NCBI GenBank assembly: GCA_949292725.1
Contig: CASFAQ010000011.1
Span: 1-32,382, forward strand
DNA: 32,382 nt
Direction: 5' to 3'
DNA from: an uncultured Eubacteriales bacterium
GTDB lineage: Bacteria; Bacillota; Clostridia; Lachnospirales; Lachnospiraceae
The notes under the pieces are model-generated. The model was given only the letters and a program-made list of their open reading frames with translations, made no database searches and had not been told where the DNA came from. This document shows positions 24,049 through 32,382 of the stretch, piece by piece (positions within the stretch are counted from its first letter, which is position 1; each line of letters opens with the position of its first letter). The position numbers were made by a program, and so were the translations under genes.

Positions 24049-26301
24049 ATGAAATTTTCTAACGGGTGCTGGCTTAAAAAGGCCGGTGTTAAGTATCATA
24101 CTCCTAAACAGGTGTATGATAAGAGTCTTTTGTATGGTGGAAGTACTTTAAGATTATATGCTCCGACCAATGTCATATATAACAGGGGATGTACACTTTC
24201 GGGCCCTGTTATAACGATTAAGATAACAACTCCCAAAAGAGGTATATTCGGGATACAGCTTCTGCACTATGAGGGCGTAGTGGACAGATATCCCGGCTTT
24301 GAGCTCGATATAAAGACCGATGAGACGATTGATATATTATACGAGAATGAAAATATCGTCATAAAAAGCGGAGAGGCAAGGCTTATCATAGATGCCGGTC
24401 TCAATATGAAATTTTACAGTGGAGAGAGATATCTTACAGAGATTAAGGCCACAGATATGGCATATATAACTGCGGATGTCGGAACGGATAAGGATGGCTA
24501 TGAGAAAAATACGGCATATATGAGTGCGGCGGTCAATCTGTCGGTGGGAGAGCACATATATGGACTTGGCGAGAGATTTACCGAATTTGTAAAGAACGGT
24601 CAGTCGGTTGATATCTGGAATGCCGACGGCGGTACATATACGGAACAGGCATATAAGAATATTCCGTTTTTCATATCGGATATGGGGTATGGAGTTCTTG
24701 TAAATGATACCGGAAGGGTTATGTATGAGATTGGAAGCGAGTATGTAAGGAAGGCTTCTTTCTGTGTAAAAAAAGAGAGCATGTCATTTTATGTGATATG
24801 CGGTGAGGATAACGAGTACGGATATATGAAAGATGTACTCGTAAAATATACCGGGCTTTCCGGAAGAGCGCCGATACTTCCTGCATGGAGTTTCGGGTTA
24901 TGGCTGTCGACGTCATTTACCACGGATTATGATGAAGAGACTGTAATGGAATTTATCGAGGGCATGAAAAAAAGGGATATCCCGCTTCGGGTATTTCATT
25001 TTGACTGCTTCTGGATGAGGGGTATGCAGTGGTGTGATTTTTGCTGGGATAAGGAAGTGTTTGCCGACCCGCAGGGAATGCTTAAAAGAATAAAAGATAA
25101 CGGACTTTCCGTATGCGTTTGGATAAATCCGTACATAGCGCAGAATTCGCATCTGTTTTTCGAAGGCGCAAAGAAGGGATATCTTATAAAGAGGAGCAAT
25201 GGAGATGTATGGCAGTGGGATATGTGGCAACCCGGAATGGCTATAGTGGATTTTACCAATCCTATGGCCGTACAGTGGTATCAGGAAAATCTCGGCAGAC
25301 TCCTGGACATGGGAGTGGACTGCTTTAAAACGGACTTTGGCGAGAGGATTCCTACGGATGACGTTGTGTACTATGATGGCTCTGCTCCTGAGGATATGCA
25401 TAATTATTATTCGTATCTGTACAACAGGGCAGTGTATGAGGTGGTCAAAGAGAAAAAGGGCGAAGATAAGGCTATATTATTTGCAAGGAGCGCTACCTGC
25501 GGAGGACAGAAGTTCCCGGTTCACTGGGGCGGCGATTGTACGGCAGAGTATGTGTCAATGGCTGAAAGCTTAAGGGGCGGACTGTCGCTTATGATGTCGG
25601 GATTCTCATTCTGGAGCCACGATATAGGCGGATTTGAGGATACCTCCACACCGGATGTGTATAAGCGCTGGGCTGCATTTGGTCTTATGAGCTCTCATTC
25701 CAGACTGCACGGAAGCTCGTCCTACAGGGTGCCGTGGAATTATGATGATGAGGCTGTGGAGGTCGTATCTTATTTTTCCAAATTAAAGAACCGCCTTATG
25801 CCATATATATATTCATATGCATGTCAGGCGTCCGTTACGGGAATACCTCTTATGAGAAGTATGGTGCTTGAGTTTCCGGAGGATAAGAACTGCGCATATC
25901 TGGACAGACAGTACATGCTGGGCAGGGAGCTTTTGGTGGCTCCGGTGTTTAATGAACGCGGGGATGTAAGCGTATATCTTCCGTGCGGAGTCTGGACCGA
26001 CTTTTTTAACGGCAGTCATTACGAGGGCGGCAGATGGTATGAATTTAAAAATATAAGTTATATGACAATACCGTGTTTTGTAAGAGAGGGAGCCGTCATA
26101 CCGATTGGGAGACGTGATGACAGACCTGATTATGATTATATGGAGGAGCTTGTTATAAATGTATACCGTTTGGGCGAGGGGATGAGTAAGAGTATGCCAT
26201 TATATAATCCCCATGGACGGATAGAGGATATAATTGAAGTGACTTTAAAAGATAAAAAAATACATTCAAATATGATAGATAAGGTCAAATTATTTGCTTA
26301 A
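24049..26301 (+). CDS. Cytoplasmic GH31 alpha-xylosidase (YicI type)
   Basis: A 750-residue enzyme releasing alpha-linked xylose from isoprimeverose or xyloglucan-type oligosaccharides. It follows Escherichia coli YicI along its length: MKFSNGCWL start, VYGLGERFT-type motif (IYGLGERFTEFVKNGQ), WNADGGTYTEQAYKNIPF, PPAWSFGLWL equivalent (PAWSFGLWLSTSFTTDYDEE), VFHFDCFWM, the nucleophile Asp429 in FKTDFGERIPTD, the acid/base Asp496 in VHWGGD, and SFWSHDIGGFE. No signal peptide, so substrates must be imported. AAGGAG precedes ATG 24049. The C-terminal beta domain is slightly shorter than in YicI. Natural substrate could also be side chains on hemicellulose fragments; the xylan context supports alpha-xylosidase. 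Confidence 0.95.
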   Translation: MKFSNGCWLKKAGVKYHTPKQVYDKSLLYGGSTLRLYAPTNVIYNRGCTLSGPVITIKITTPKRGIFGIQLLHYEGVVDRYPGFELDIKTDETIDILYENENIVIKSGEARLIIDAGLNMKFYSGERYLTEIKATDMAYITADVGTDKDGYEKNTAYMSAAVNLSVGEHIYGLGERFTEFVKNGQSVDIWNADGGTYTEQAYKNIPFFISDMGYGVLVNDTGRVMYEIGSEYVRKASFCVKKESMSFYVICGEDNEYGYMKDVLVKYTGLSGRAPILPAWSFGLWLSTSFTTDYDEETVMEFIEGMKKRDIPLRVFHFDCFWMRGMQWCDFCWDKEVFADPQGMLKRIKDNGLSVCVWINPYIAQNSHLFFEGAKKGYLIKRSNGDVWQWDMWQPGMAIVDFTNPMAVQWYQENLGRLLDMGVDCFKTDFGERIPTDDVVYYDGSAPEDMHNYYSYLYNRAVYEVVKEKKGEDKAILFARSATCGGQKFPVHWGGDCTAEYVSMAESLRGGLSLMMSGFSFWSHDIGGFEDTSTPDVYKRWAAFGLMSSHSRLHGSSSYRVPWNYDDEAVEVVSYFSKLKNRLMPYIYSYACQASVTGIPLMRSMVLEFPEDKNCAYLDRQYMLGRELLVAPVFNERGDVSVYLPCGVWTDFFNGSHYEGGRWYEFKNISYMTIPCFVREGAVIPIGRRDDRPDYDYMEELVINVYRLGEGMSKSMPLYNPHGRIEDIIEVTLKDKKIHSNMIDKVKLFA

Positions 26302-26334
26302 AGTGTCTTTTTTACATTATATGTTGATTATGTA

Positions 26335-26363
26335 TTGATTTTTATAAGACAAAATGAGATAAT
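26335..26363 (+). promoter_or_regulatory. Sigma-A-type promoter for the CBM9 protein
   Basis: TTGATT at 26335-26340, a 17-base spacer and GATAAT at 26358-26363. The expected start near 26370 leaves only about 17-26 bases before the candidate ATGs. The same -35 hexamer and spacing precede GH10 and GH8. Confidence 0.68.
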
Positions 26364-26386
26364 GTTATGGAAAATATGATTTGGTT

Positions 26387-28657
26387 ATGAAATCAATGAA
26401 AAAAACATTGGCAGCAGTTCTTTGTGCAGCAATGGTCGTTACCCTTGTGCCATCAGGCTCTGCAGATGCGGCAAAGAAGCCTAAGCTTAAGAAGAAGACT
26501 TCGGTAACAGTTGGAAAGACTGTTAAGATTAAGGTAAAGAACGCTAAGAAAAGTTCAAAGTTTACATGGAAGACAAGTAACAAGAAAGTTGCTAAGATTA
26601 CCAAGAAGGTTGCAAAGGGAAAGAAAGCCTCTGCAACAGTTAAGGGTATCAAAGAGGGTAAAGCTAATATTACTGCTACATATAAGAAAGGCGGTAAGAA
26701 GATTAAGCTTAAGTGTAAGGTTACGGTAAAGGCCGACACAAGCGTACAGCCAGTTGTTAACCCTACGGCTCCGGTAGTGTCACAGAATCCTAATCAGACG
26801 ACACCTCCTGTAATACAGGATACTGCACAGCCTAATCCTACAGCAACTAATCGGCCTACAAGAAGACCTACGGCTTCACCTACGCCTAAGCCAACGGCAA
26901 CTCCGGTTCCGGAACCTGATGCCATTATGTATAAGACATATGTGGATATCAATGTAGACGGCGTGGTTGATGAGACATGGGATTTTGCAGATGAGATGGC
27001 GCTTGATAACTGGTATGCAGATCCAGAGCAGAACGATACGGGCAATGCACAGACAAGCAATGCTAAGGCAAAGATGCTTTGGACTGACAGCTATCTGTAC
27101 ATCCTAGTAACAGCTGATGATCCGGAGATTGATAATGGTAATGATGCTACATATCTTCAGGATTCTGTAGAGATATTCTTCGATCAGAATAATGCTAAAG
27201 TTGATTATTCGGCAAGCAATGCATTCCAGTATCGTCTTGTAATTAACCCTAAAGAAGGTTCTGAGGAACCTGCGGGAACGCTTACGGATAAGAACAGCTG
27301 GGATGGAGAGGATATCATATCGGCAGCGGGTACAACCGAAACAGGATATGTATGTGAGTTTGCCATTCCTTTAAAAGAGGCTCCTGCAGTAAGAAACTTC
27401 TCAGGTGTTGAGGTTCAGATTAACGATGCGTCAGGCGGAGTAAGAAACGGAACATGGAATCTGTTCGCAGACCCTGCTAACGGAGATACCATTCCTTACA
27501 GCGATACCACAGTATTTGGTGATTGCCAGTACATGATAAAGACACAGCCTAAGGTTATTACTCTCAATCTTACAGAGGATAATCTTGATATGAGACTTCC
27601 TGACCAGTTCAGAGTTATTGAGACGGATGATGAAGACAATCAGATGTTTGATGAAGAGGGATATCCGATATACGCAGTTGATGATAACGGAGCTTACATA
27701 CCACAGGACGGCGTTATGAATACATTATCCAAACTTGAGGACGGAGTACTGTATTGTAACACTGCCAATAATGCCGTTGTGTATTTCTCTGACGGAACTG
27801 AGGCAAGAACGGTATTGTCCGGTGAAAAAGCCAAGGTTAAGATCACGGGTACATATGTTGCAGGAGAGGAAGAGGATATAACTGCCGCTGCATTCAGAAT
27901 GTGGATGGTTGATTCTAACGGACGTACTCTTACCGGAGATTCACCTGTAACCACATCCAATCAGGAGACTATATCGGTTGAACAGCTTGCTCCGGATGAG
28001 GACGGAAACTTTGAGTATGAGTTAGAGTTTACCGCACGCGAAGGAGATAAGGCAGCTGACGACGGATATGAAAGCATTGGAAACTGCGACGGTATCATGA
28101 TCAAGGCTCCTACATATAACGGAACGATAGGTAATCTTGTAATCAAGTCGGTTGTAATTACCGTAGATGATCCTATCCGCAACGATACTCCGTCCGTAGG
28201 AGATGACGATAATGATGATACAGGCGTTTATGAGCTTGATCTTACTAAGACTGATTTCTACTCTATTGAGGGAGATGGAACAACAGCTTCATACAATGAA
28301 GAGAATGGTACGCTTGATGTGAACGTTGCACAGTTTCAGGCTATCCTTCTTAAGGCTCCTGCAGATAAGGCTTATAAGTATGTAGAGATTGCTTACACAA
28401 GTGATTCGGAGCTTAACTATTATGTGTTTGACGCTGATCTTACAGATGGACTTGGACAGACGCCTTCAGGACAGCATCAGGTTGCAAACCTTGTTGCCGC
28501 TGATGTTGAGACTGTTGTCGGCAGTGAAGCAGGTGCAGATTATGCAGGAAACTGCGTAACGGCAGTAAAGATTGTTCATGTAGACTGGAACAGTGAGGCT
28601 GCAAAGAAGATACAGATCAAATCTGTTAAATTCATGTCTGAAAAGCCTGCACAATAA
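26387..28657 (+). CDS. Secreted xylan-binding protein: basic Ig-like module, CBM9 and two further beta modules, no catalytic domain
   Basis: About 756 residues. Signal peptide about 1-28 (cleavage near ADA-AKK); extremely lysine-rich Ig-like module about 29-115 (FTWKTSNKKVAKITKK, KANITATYKKGGKKIKLKCK); Pro/Thr linker about 116-178; CBM9-like domain about 181-383 (DGVVDETWDFAD, AKAKMLWTDSYLYILVTADD, DSVEIFFDQNNAK), a family that binds xylan or glycan ends; a beta-rich region about 388-595; an acidic linker; and a last beta module about 615-751 that resembles the module before the GH8 catalytic domain. No glycosidase motif is seen, so it probably tethers substrate to the surface. Start choice is uncertain: ATG 26387 and 26396 both lack a recognisable ribosome binding site, while TTG 26381 is less likely. 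It lies between two cytoplasmic glycosidase genes. Confidence 0.85.
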   Translation: MKSMKKTLAAVLCAAMVVTLVPSGSADAAKKPKLKKKTSVTVGKTVKIKVKNAKKSSKFTWKTSNKKVAKITKKVAKGKKASATVKGIKEGKANITATYKKGGKKIKLKCKVTVKADTSVQPVVNPTAPVVSQNPNQTTPPVIQDTAQPNPTATNRPTRRPTASPTPKPTATPVPEPDAIMYKTYVDINVDGVVDETWDFADEMALDNWYADPEQNDTGNAQTSNAKAKMLWTDSYLYILVTADDPEIDNGNDATYLQDSVEIFFDQNNAKVDYSASNAFQYRLVINPKEGSEEPAGTLTDKNSWDGEDIISAAGTTETGYVCEFAIPLKEAPAVRNFSGVEVQINDASGGVRNGTWNLFADPANGDTIPYSDTTVFGDCQYMIKTQPKVITLNLTEDNLDMRLPDQFRVIETDDEDNQMFDEEGYPIYAVDDNGAYIPQDGVMNTLSKLEDGVLYCNTANNAVVYFSDGTEARTVLSGEKAKVKITGTYVAGEEEDITAAAFRMWMVDSNGRTLTGDSPVTTSNQETISVEQLAPDEDGNFEYELEFTAREGDKAADDGYESIGNCDGIMIKAPTYNGTIGNLVIKSVVITVDDPIRNDTPSVGDDDNDDTGVYELDLTKTDFYSIEGDGTTASYNEENGTLDVNVAQFQAILLKAPADKAYKYVEIAYTSDSELNYYVFDADLTDGLGQTPSGQHQVANLVAADVETVVGSEAGADYAGNCVTAVKIVHVDWNSEAAKKIQIKSVKFMSEKPAQ

Positions 28658-28682
28658 TATAAAACCTGAATGATATTAAAAA

Positions 28683-28721
28683 GGGCTGTCTCACTTAATA
28701 TGGTGAGGCAGCCCGATTTTT
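28683..28721. terminator. Bidirectional terminator between the CBM9 protein and GH3 genes
   Basis: GGGCTG-T-CTCAC (28683-28694) pairs with GTGAG-G-CAGCCC (28703-28714), one mismatch, eight-base loop. T-rich tails lie on the plus side (ATTTTT after 28714) and on the minus side (CTTTTT reading leftward from 28683). It suits the two convergent genes that end at 28657 and 28733. Confidence 0.88.
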
Positions 28722-28732
28722 ATATTATTTCA

Positions 28733-30892
28733 TTATATAAGAGAAGCGATATTCGTATAATCAGTATCCAGGGTTACGTTAATTTGCAGACGTATGTCAT
28801 CAACAGCGCTTCCTATGTTGATTATATAACTGCCACTGTCGGCTCTGTACAAGGCGGATTCCACATCATAATATGCAAATGCTGCCGGTGTAAGCTCAAA
28901 GGAAACTTCCTGTGAGCGGGATGGTTCCAGATATATTTTCTTAAAACCTTTAAGTTCAAGCCTTGGTCTGTCTATGTTTGGATTGACCGGGCTTATATAG
29001 AGCTGTACGGTCTCCTTGCCTGAAACTGCACCTATATTTTTTATGGTGCAGCTTATATTGCATATTGCATCTGCATCGGATTGCGTACCGGCACTTACTG
29101 CTTCCGCTTTTATATCCGAATATTCATAATCGGTATAAGAAAGCCCGTGACCGAAAGCGTACAGGGCAGGAACATTTTTGCTTTCGTAATACCTGTAACC
29201 GATATACAGCCCCTCTCTGTAATTGCCGTCAGTATTATATGATTGACAGTCGCTTAATTTCTCAGGGAAGGATACGGGAAGCTTTCCTGACGGATTAATC
29301 ATTCCGAAAATAATCTCTGCAAGTGCAAGACCTCCCATCATTCCGGACATTGAGTTCCAGAGGATGGCCTTTGCTTTATGTGCAAATGAGGAAAGGTTTA
29401 TGGCAGAGCCTGAGTTAATTGATATTATCATATCCGGCCTTACCTCAAGAAGCTCGTCTATGAGCAGGTCCTGACCATATGGGAGTTCGTATGATGTGCG
29501 GTCAAATCCTTCTGTATCGTGTGAACGGTTGAGACCGCCCACATATATTACGATGTCGCATTCCTTTGCAAGTTGAACGGCTTCTTCGAGAAGGGCTTCT
29601 TTTTTGGCGAGATTCTCAGATGCATCATCTCCGGATATTCCTTCGGAAAAATCAAGGCTCTGTGCCTGCCAGTTTACGTCTCCGGATGTATGTTCCTCAT
29701 TGTCCACATAATATCCGGGAGCATAATTAATATCCGAAAGTCCCCCTGCCAGCATGGATATCCCCATAAGAGGGGTGATTTCAAACAAGGCGTCAACCTC
29801 AGAACTGCCTCCACCCAATGAAAGTTTTCTTGTAGCACTATCGCCTATTACGGCAATACTTTTAACCTTGGATATATCCACAGGGAGCGTTCGGTCTTCA
29901 TTCTTTAAGAGCACAATTGCCTCACGGGCTGCATTAAGCAGTGTTTCGTGCGACGAAGTAAGATTATATGCGCCCCTGCTCCTTTTATCCTTATCCGGTC
30001 CGATTTTTTTGATACGCTTTAATAAGGAAAGTATCCTTGCACATTTTTCATCTAAGATATCCGTGCAGATTTCATTATTATCTATAGCCTCAAGCAGAGG
30101 GTTTGCAAAGAAATAATTGTCAAAATCATATGTGACGCTCATTTCAAGATCCACTCCGGCTTCGTAGCTTTCCTTCGTTGAATGAACGGCGCCCCAGTCG
30201 GATATTACAACGCCGTCATAATGCCATTTGTTGCGAAGTATGTCAGTAAGAAGATAACGGCTTTCGCTTACATACGGTCCTCTGAAGCGATTGTATGAGC
30301 ACATTATGGAATATGATTTTCCGTATTTTACCGCGGCATAAAAAGCGGGAAGATACAGCTCATATAATGCGCGCTCATCTACCAGAACGTCAACTTCTAA
30401 CCGGTTAGTTTCCTGATTATTGAGTGCAAAATGCTTGACGCATGCCGCCACGTCATTTTTCTGGATGCCCTGTATCTGACGTGCAACAAGCATACCCGTA
30501 AGATACGGATCCTCGCTCATGTATTCAAAATTACGCCCGCACAGTGGCGTTCTGTGTATATTAATCCCCGGAGCAAGGATAACGTCCTTTCCGCGGCCGC
30601 GGGCCTCCATGCCAAGTATATTGCCGACTTCTTCCGCAAGTTTCTCATTCCATGTCGAGGCAAGAGAGGCGCCCGATATCATCCATGAGACCTTGCATCT
30701 GTCTTCATTAGTTCTTATCCATTCACTATCCTTAAAATCAAAACGTACGCCAAGCGGACCGTCAGACATTATAACAGGCGGTATATTAAGACGCGACACC
30801 TGTGCATTTCTGAAAAGTCCGGCCCCGTGTATAAGACTTACTTTTTCTTCGGTTGTCATACTGTCAATAAGTTCTTTTATATCCGTATCCAT
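28733..30892 (-). CDS. Cytoplasmic GH3 beta-glycosidase (beta-xylosidase/beta-glucosidase)
   Basis: A 719-residue two-domain GH3 enzyme with a C-terminal fibronectin III-like domain. N-terminal motifs: MSDGPLGVRF, LAPGINIHRTPLCGRNFEY, SEDPYLTGMLVA, CVKHFALNNQETNR and the nucleophile Asp232 in VVISDWGAVHS. The second domain has LLKNEDRTLPVD, VIGDSATR, and SHDTEGFDRTSYELP with the likely acid/base Glu461. YAFGHGLSYTDYEYS leads to the FnIII-like end. No signal peptide, so it should cleave imported beta-linked oligosaccharides to monosaccharides; sequence alone does not separate xylose from glucose preference, and the xylan genes around it favour xylose-containing substrates (inference). GGAGGG lies seven bases before the ATG. 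It is the only minus-strand gene, divergent from tex. Confidence 0.93.
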   Translation of the reverse strand: MDTDIKELIDSMTTEEKVSLIHGAGLFRNAQVSRLNIPPVIMSDGPLGVRFDFKDSEWIRTNEDRCKVSWMISGASLASTWNEKLAEEVGNILGMEARGRGKDVILAPGINIHRTPLCGRNFEYMSEDPYLTGMLVARQIQGIQKNDVAACVKHFALNNQETNRLEVDVLVDERALYELYLPAFYAAVKYGKSYSIMCSYNRFRGPYVSESRYLLTDILRNKWHYDGVVISDWGAVHSTKESYEAGVDLEMSVTYDFDNYFFANPLLEAIDNNEICTDILDEKCARILSLLKRIKKIGPDKDKRSRGAYNLTSSHETLLNAAREAIVLLKNEDRTLPVDISKVKSIAVIGDSATRKLSLGGGSSEVDALFEITPLMGISMLAGGLSDINYAPGYYVDNEEHTSGDVNWQAQSLDFSEGISGDDASENLAKKEALLEEAVQLAKECDIVIYVGGLNRSHDTEGFDRTSYELPYGQDLLIDELLEVRPDMIISINSGSAINLSSFAHKAKAILWNSMSGMMGGLALAEIIFGMINPSGKLPVSFPEKLSDCQSYNTDGNYREGLYIGYRYYESKNVPALYAFGHGLSYTDYEYSDIKAEAVSAGTQSDADAICNISCTIKNIGAVSGKETVQLYISPVNPNIDRPRLELKGFKKIYLEPSRSQEVSFELTPAAFAYYDVESALYRADSGSYIINIGSAVDDIRLQINVTLDTDYTNIASLI

Positions 30893-30915
30893 AGCAATCC
30901 CTCCATATAGCAGAG

Positions 30916-30924
30916 ATTATAACA
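30916..30924 (-). promoter_or_regulatory. Extended -10 promoter for GH3
   Basis: On the minus strand TG-T-TATAAT (TATAAT at plus positions 30916-30921, TG at 30923-30924). No good -35 is seen at 16-18 bases, which fits an extended -10 promoter. The leader is under 20 bases and holds GGAGGG. Confidence 0.6.
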
Positions 30925-30959
30925 CTGAAATATGAATTTTCTATTAAGAAAGTTGAGCG

Positions 30960-30988
30960 TTGACACAAAAAAATAATTTGTATATATT
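30960..30988 (+). promoter_or_regulatory. Sigma-A promoter for tex
   Basis: A perfect TTGACA at 30960-30965, a 17-base spacer and TATATT at 30983-30988. It is divergent from the GH3 promoter within the 134-base intergenic region. Confidence 0.8.
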
Positions 30989-31026
30989 TTTAAGTACAAC
31001 AATATTGGGCAGAAAGGGCATATAGT

Positions 31027-32382
31027 ATGGATATATACAGGCAGATAGCAAGAGAGCTGGGCATTGAGGTATGGCAGGTCCGCGCGGTTGCAAAGCTTAT
31101 AGATGAGGGAAATACCATTCCATTCATTGCAAGATACCGTAAGGAGCTGCATGGTTCTCTTACCGATACACAGCTTCGACAGCTGAATGAAAGGCTTACA
31201 TATCTTAGGAATCTTCTTGAAAAAAAGGAGCAGGTGATTGCTACCATAGAGGAACAGGGTCAGATGACCAGAGAACTTTATCATAATATCGTAAATGCAA
31301 AAACGCAGGTTGAGATTGATGATCTGTACAGACCTTACCGACCAAAAAGAAGGACAAGAGCGCAGGCAGCAAGAGAAAAGGATCTTTCGCCACTTGCAGA
31401 TATCATTAAGCTGCAGGTCATTAAAGGTAATGTTTTTGATATGGCGCGGGAATATGTTTCCGAGGAAAAGGGGGTGTATTCGGCAGAAGAAGCCTTGGCG
31501 GGAGCGTCAGATATTATCGCTGAGAGCATATCAGATAATGCTGATTACAGAATGGAGATAAGAAATCTTACAAGAAATGAGGGCACGATAACATCTGTTG
31601 CAAAGGATGCGGATGCGGAAAGCGTTTATGAGAATTATTATGATTTTTCCGAGCCGGTAAAATGTATTGCAGGATACCGTGTACTTGCGCTTAACAGAGG
31701 TGAGAAGGAAAAATATCTTACCGTAAAAATCAATGCGCCTGTTGAGAGGATTATGGGCTTCCTTGAGAAGGAAATAATAAAAAAGAACGATATCCAAACC
31801 ACTCTGTTAATCAGGGATGCGATTAAGGACAGTTATGAGCGCCTTATAGCGCCGGCGGTGGAAAGAGAGATAAGAAACGAACTTACTGAAATGGCACAGG
31901 CTCAGGCAATAGCCGTATTTGGAAAGAATCTTAAGCAGCTTCTTATGCAGCCGCCGGTCAGTGATAAGACCGTGCTTGGCTGGGATCCGGCGTTTAGGAC
32001 GGGCTGTAAGCTTGCAGTGGTTGACGCTACGGGGAAGGTTCTTGATACTACCGTTGTATATCCGACCATGCCGCAGAATAAGGTCGGAGAGACCAAAAAG
32101 ACTGTAAACGCACTTATCGATAAGTACGGAATCAATCTTATATCCATAGGCAATGGAACCGCATCGCGGGAATCTGAACAGATTGTATCTGACATAATAA
32201 AGGATAATGCGGGGGTACAGTATGTAATTGTAAATGAGGCGGGAGCGTCAGTTTATTCTGCAAGCGAGCTTGCGGATGAGGAATTTCCTCAATTTGACGT
32301 GGGATGAAGGAGTTCAGCGTCAATTGCAAGACGTATTCAGGACCCGCATACATAGCTTGTTAAAATCGAACCCAGATCGATC
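31027..32382 (+). pseudogene. tex: Tex RNA-binding protein, 3' truncated by the window and interrupted by two stop codons
   Basis: The N-terminal 426 residues match Tex (YqgF-fold transcription accessory protein; nucleic-acid binding): IARYRKELHGSLTDTQLRQL, DDLYRPYRPKRRTRAQAARE, LGWDPAFRTGCKLAVVDATG, IGNGTASRESEQ and VNEAGASVYSASELADEEFP. The conserved frame continues to the window end as RSSASIARRIQDP and LVKIEPRSI, but TGA at 32305-32307 and TAG at 32353-32355 interrupt it. Relatives read DV..R.A.SIARR.QDPLAELVKI here, so both stops fall in otherwise conserved sequence. End-of-contig base errors are the simplest explanation; a true pseudogene is the alternative. The intact ORF is 31027-32307. 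The helix-hairpin-helix and S1 domains would lie beyond the window. Confidence 0.8.

Noticed and set aside
24913-25401. 162-residue minus-strand ORF
   Set aside because: It is a shadow of the GH31 catalytic domain, whose codons are clearly under protein constraint.

Overview
The window looks like chromosome from an anaerobic, Gram-positive, fibre-degrading Lachnospiraceae-type bacterium (Butyrivibrio/Coprococcus/Roseburia-like). This rests on family knowledge, not a search. The signs are a clostridial spoIIA-sigF-spoVA cluster, a long-form hibernation factor, Shine-Dalgarno sequences of GGAGG type, AT-rich sigma-A promoters, and secreted xylan enzymes with lysine-rich Ig-like N-terminal modules and Pro/Thr linkers. 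Almost everything is on the plus strand; only the GH3 gene is on the minus strand.

Layout. 1-2132: three membrane-protein genes, namely the 3' part of a PIG-V-like glycosyltransferase paralogue, a complete PIG-V-like mannosyltransferase and a four-helix protein of unknown function. 2170-4159: a secreted GH10 xylanase with its own promoter and terminator. 4184-6898: valS. 6923-8617: a 46-residue protein plus a zinc-ribbon/TPR membrane protein. 8641-11907: spoIIAA, spoIIAB, sigF, a 55-residue membrane ORF, spoVAA, spoVAB and spoVAC, with no spoVAD or spoVAE after them. 11924-14396: a secreted GH8 (Rex-like) xylanase with a short internal tandem repeat. 14397-14905: a 500-base non-coding region with DnaA-box-like sites, an AT-rich tract, a palindrome and the hpf promoter. 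14906-15516: hpf. 15526-21752: secA, prfB (with a programmed +1 frameshift), hom and an ApgM-like putative homoserine kinase in tight succession. 21827-24020: lysC and a YhfC-like membrane protein. 24049-26301: cytoplasmic GH31 alpha-xylosidase. 26335-28720: a secreted CBM9 protein without a catalytic domain. 28733-30921: cytoplasmic GH3 (minus strand). 30960-32382: tex, disrupted by stop codons close to the window end.

How the genes fit together. Five xylan-related genes are interleaved with housekeeping and sporulation genes. The inferred flow is: GH10 cuts xylan outside the cell, GH8 trims xylo-oligosaccharides, and the CBM9 protein binds substrate at the surface. After import, GH31 and GH3, which lack signal peptides, hydrolyse alpha-xylosyl and beta-linked oligosaccharides in the cytoplasm. 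No transporter or regulator for the pathway lies in the window. hom, the ApgM-like protein and lysC form an aspartate-family (threonine/lysine) amino-acid group.

The points most worth a second look are: the basic Ig-like module shared by all three secreted proteins; a putative new carbohydrate-binding module shared by the GH8 and CBM9 proteins; the DnaA-box cluster beside an AT-rich tract far from any dnaA; the shortened spoVA operon; and two hairpins that sit immediately upstream of genes with no room for a promoter. I saw no IS element, phage gene, CRISPR array, tRNA or rRNA.
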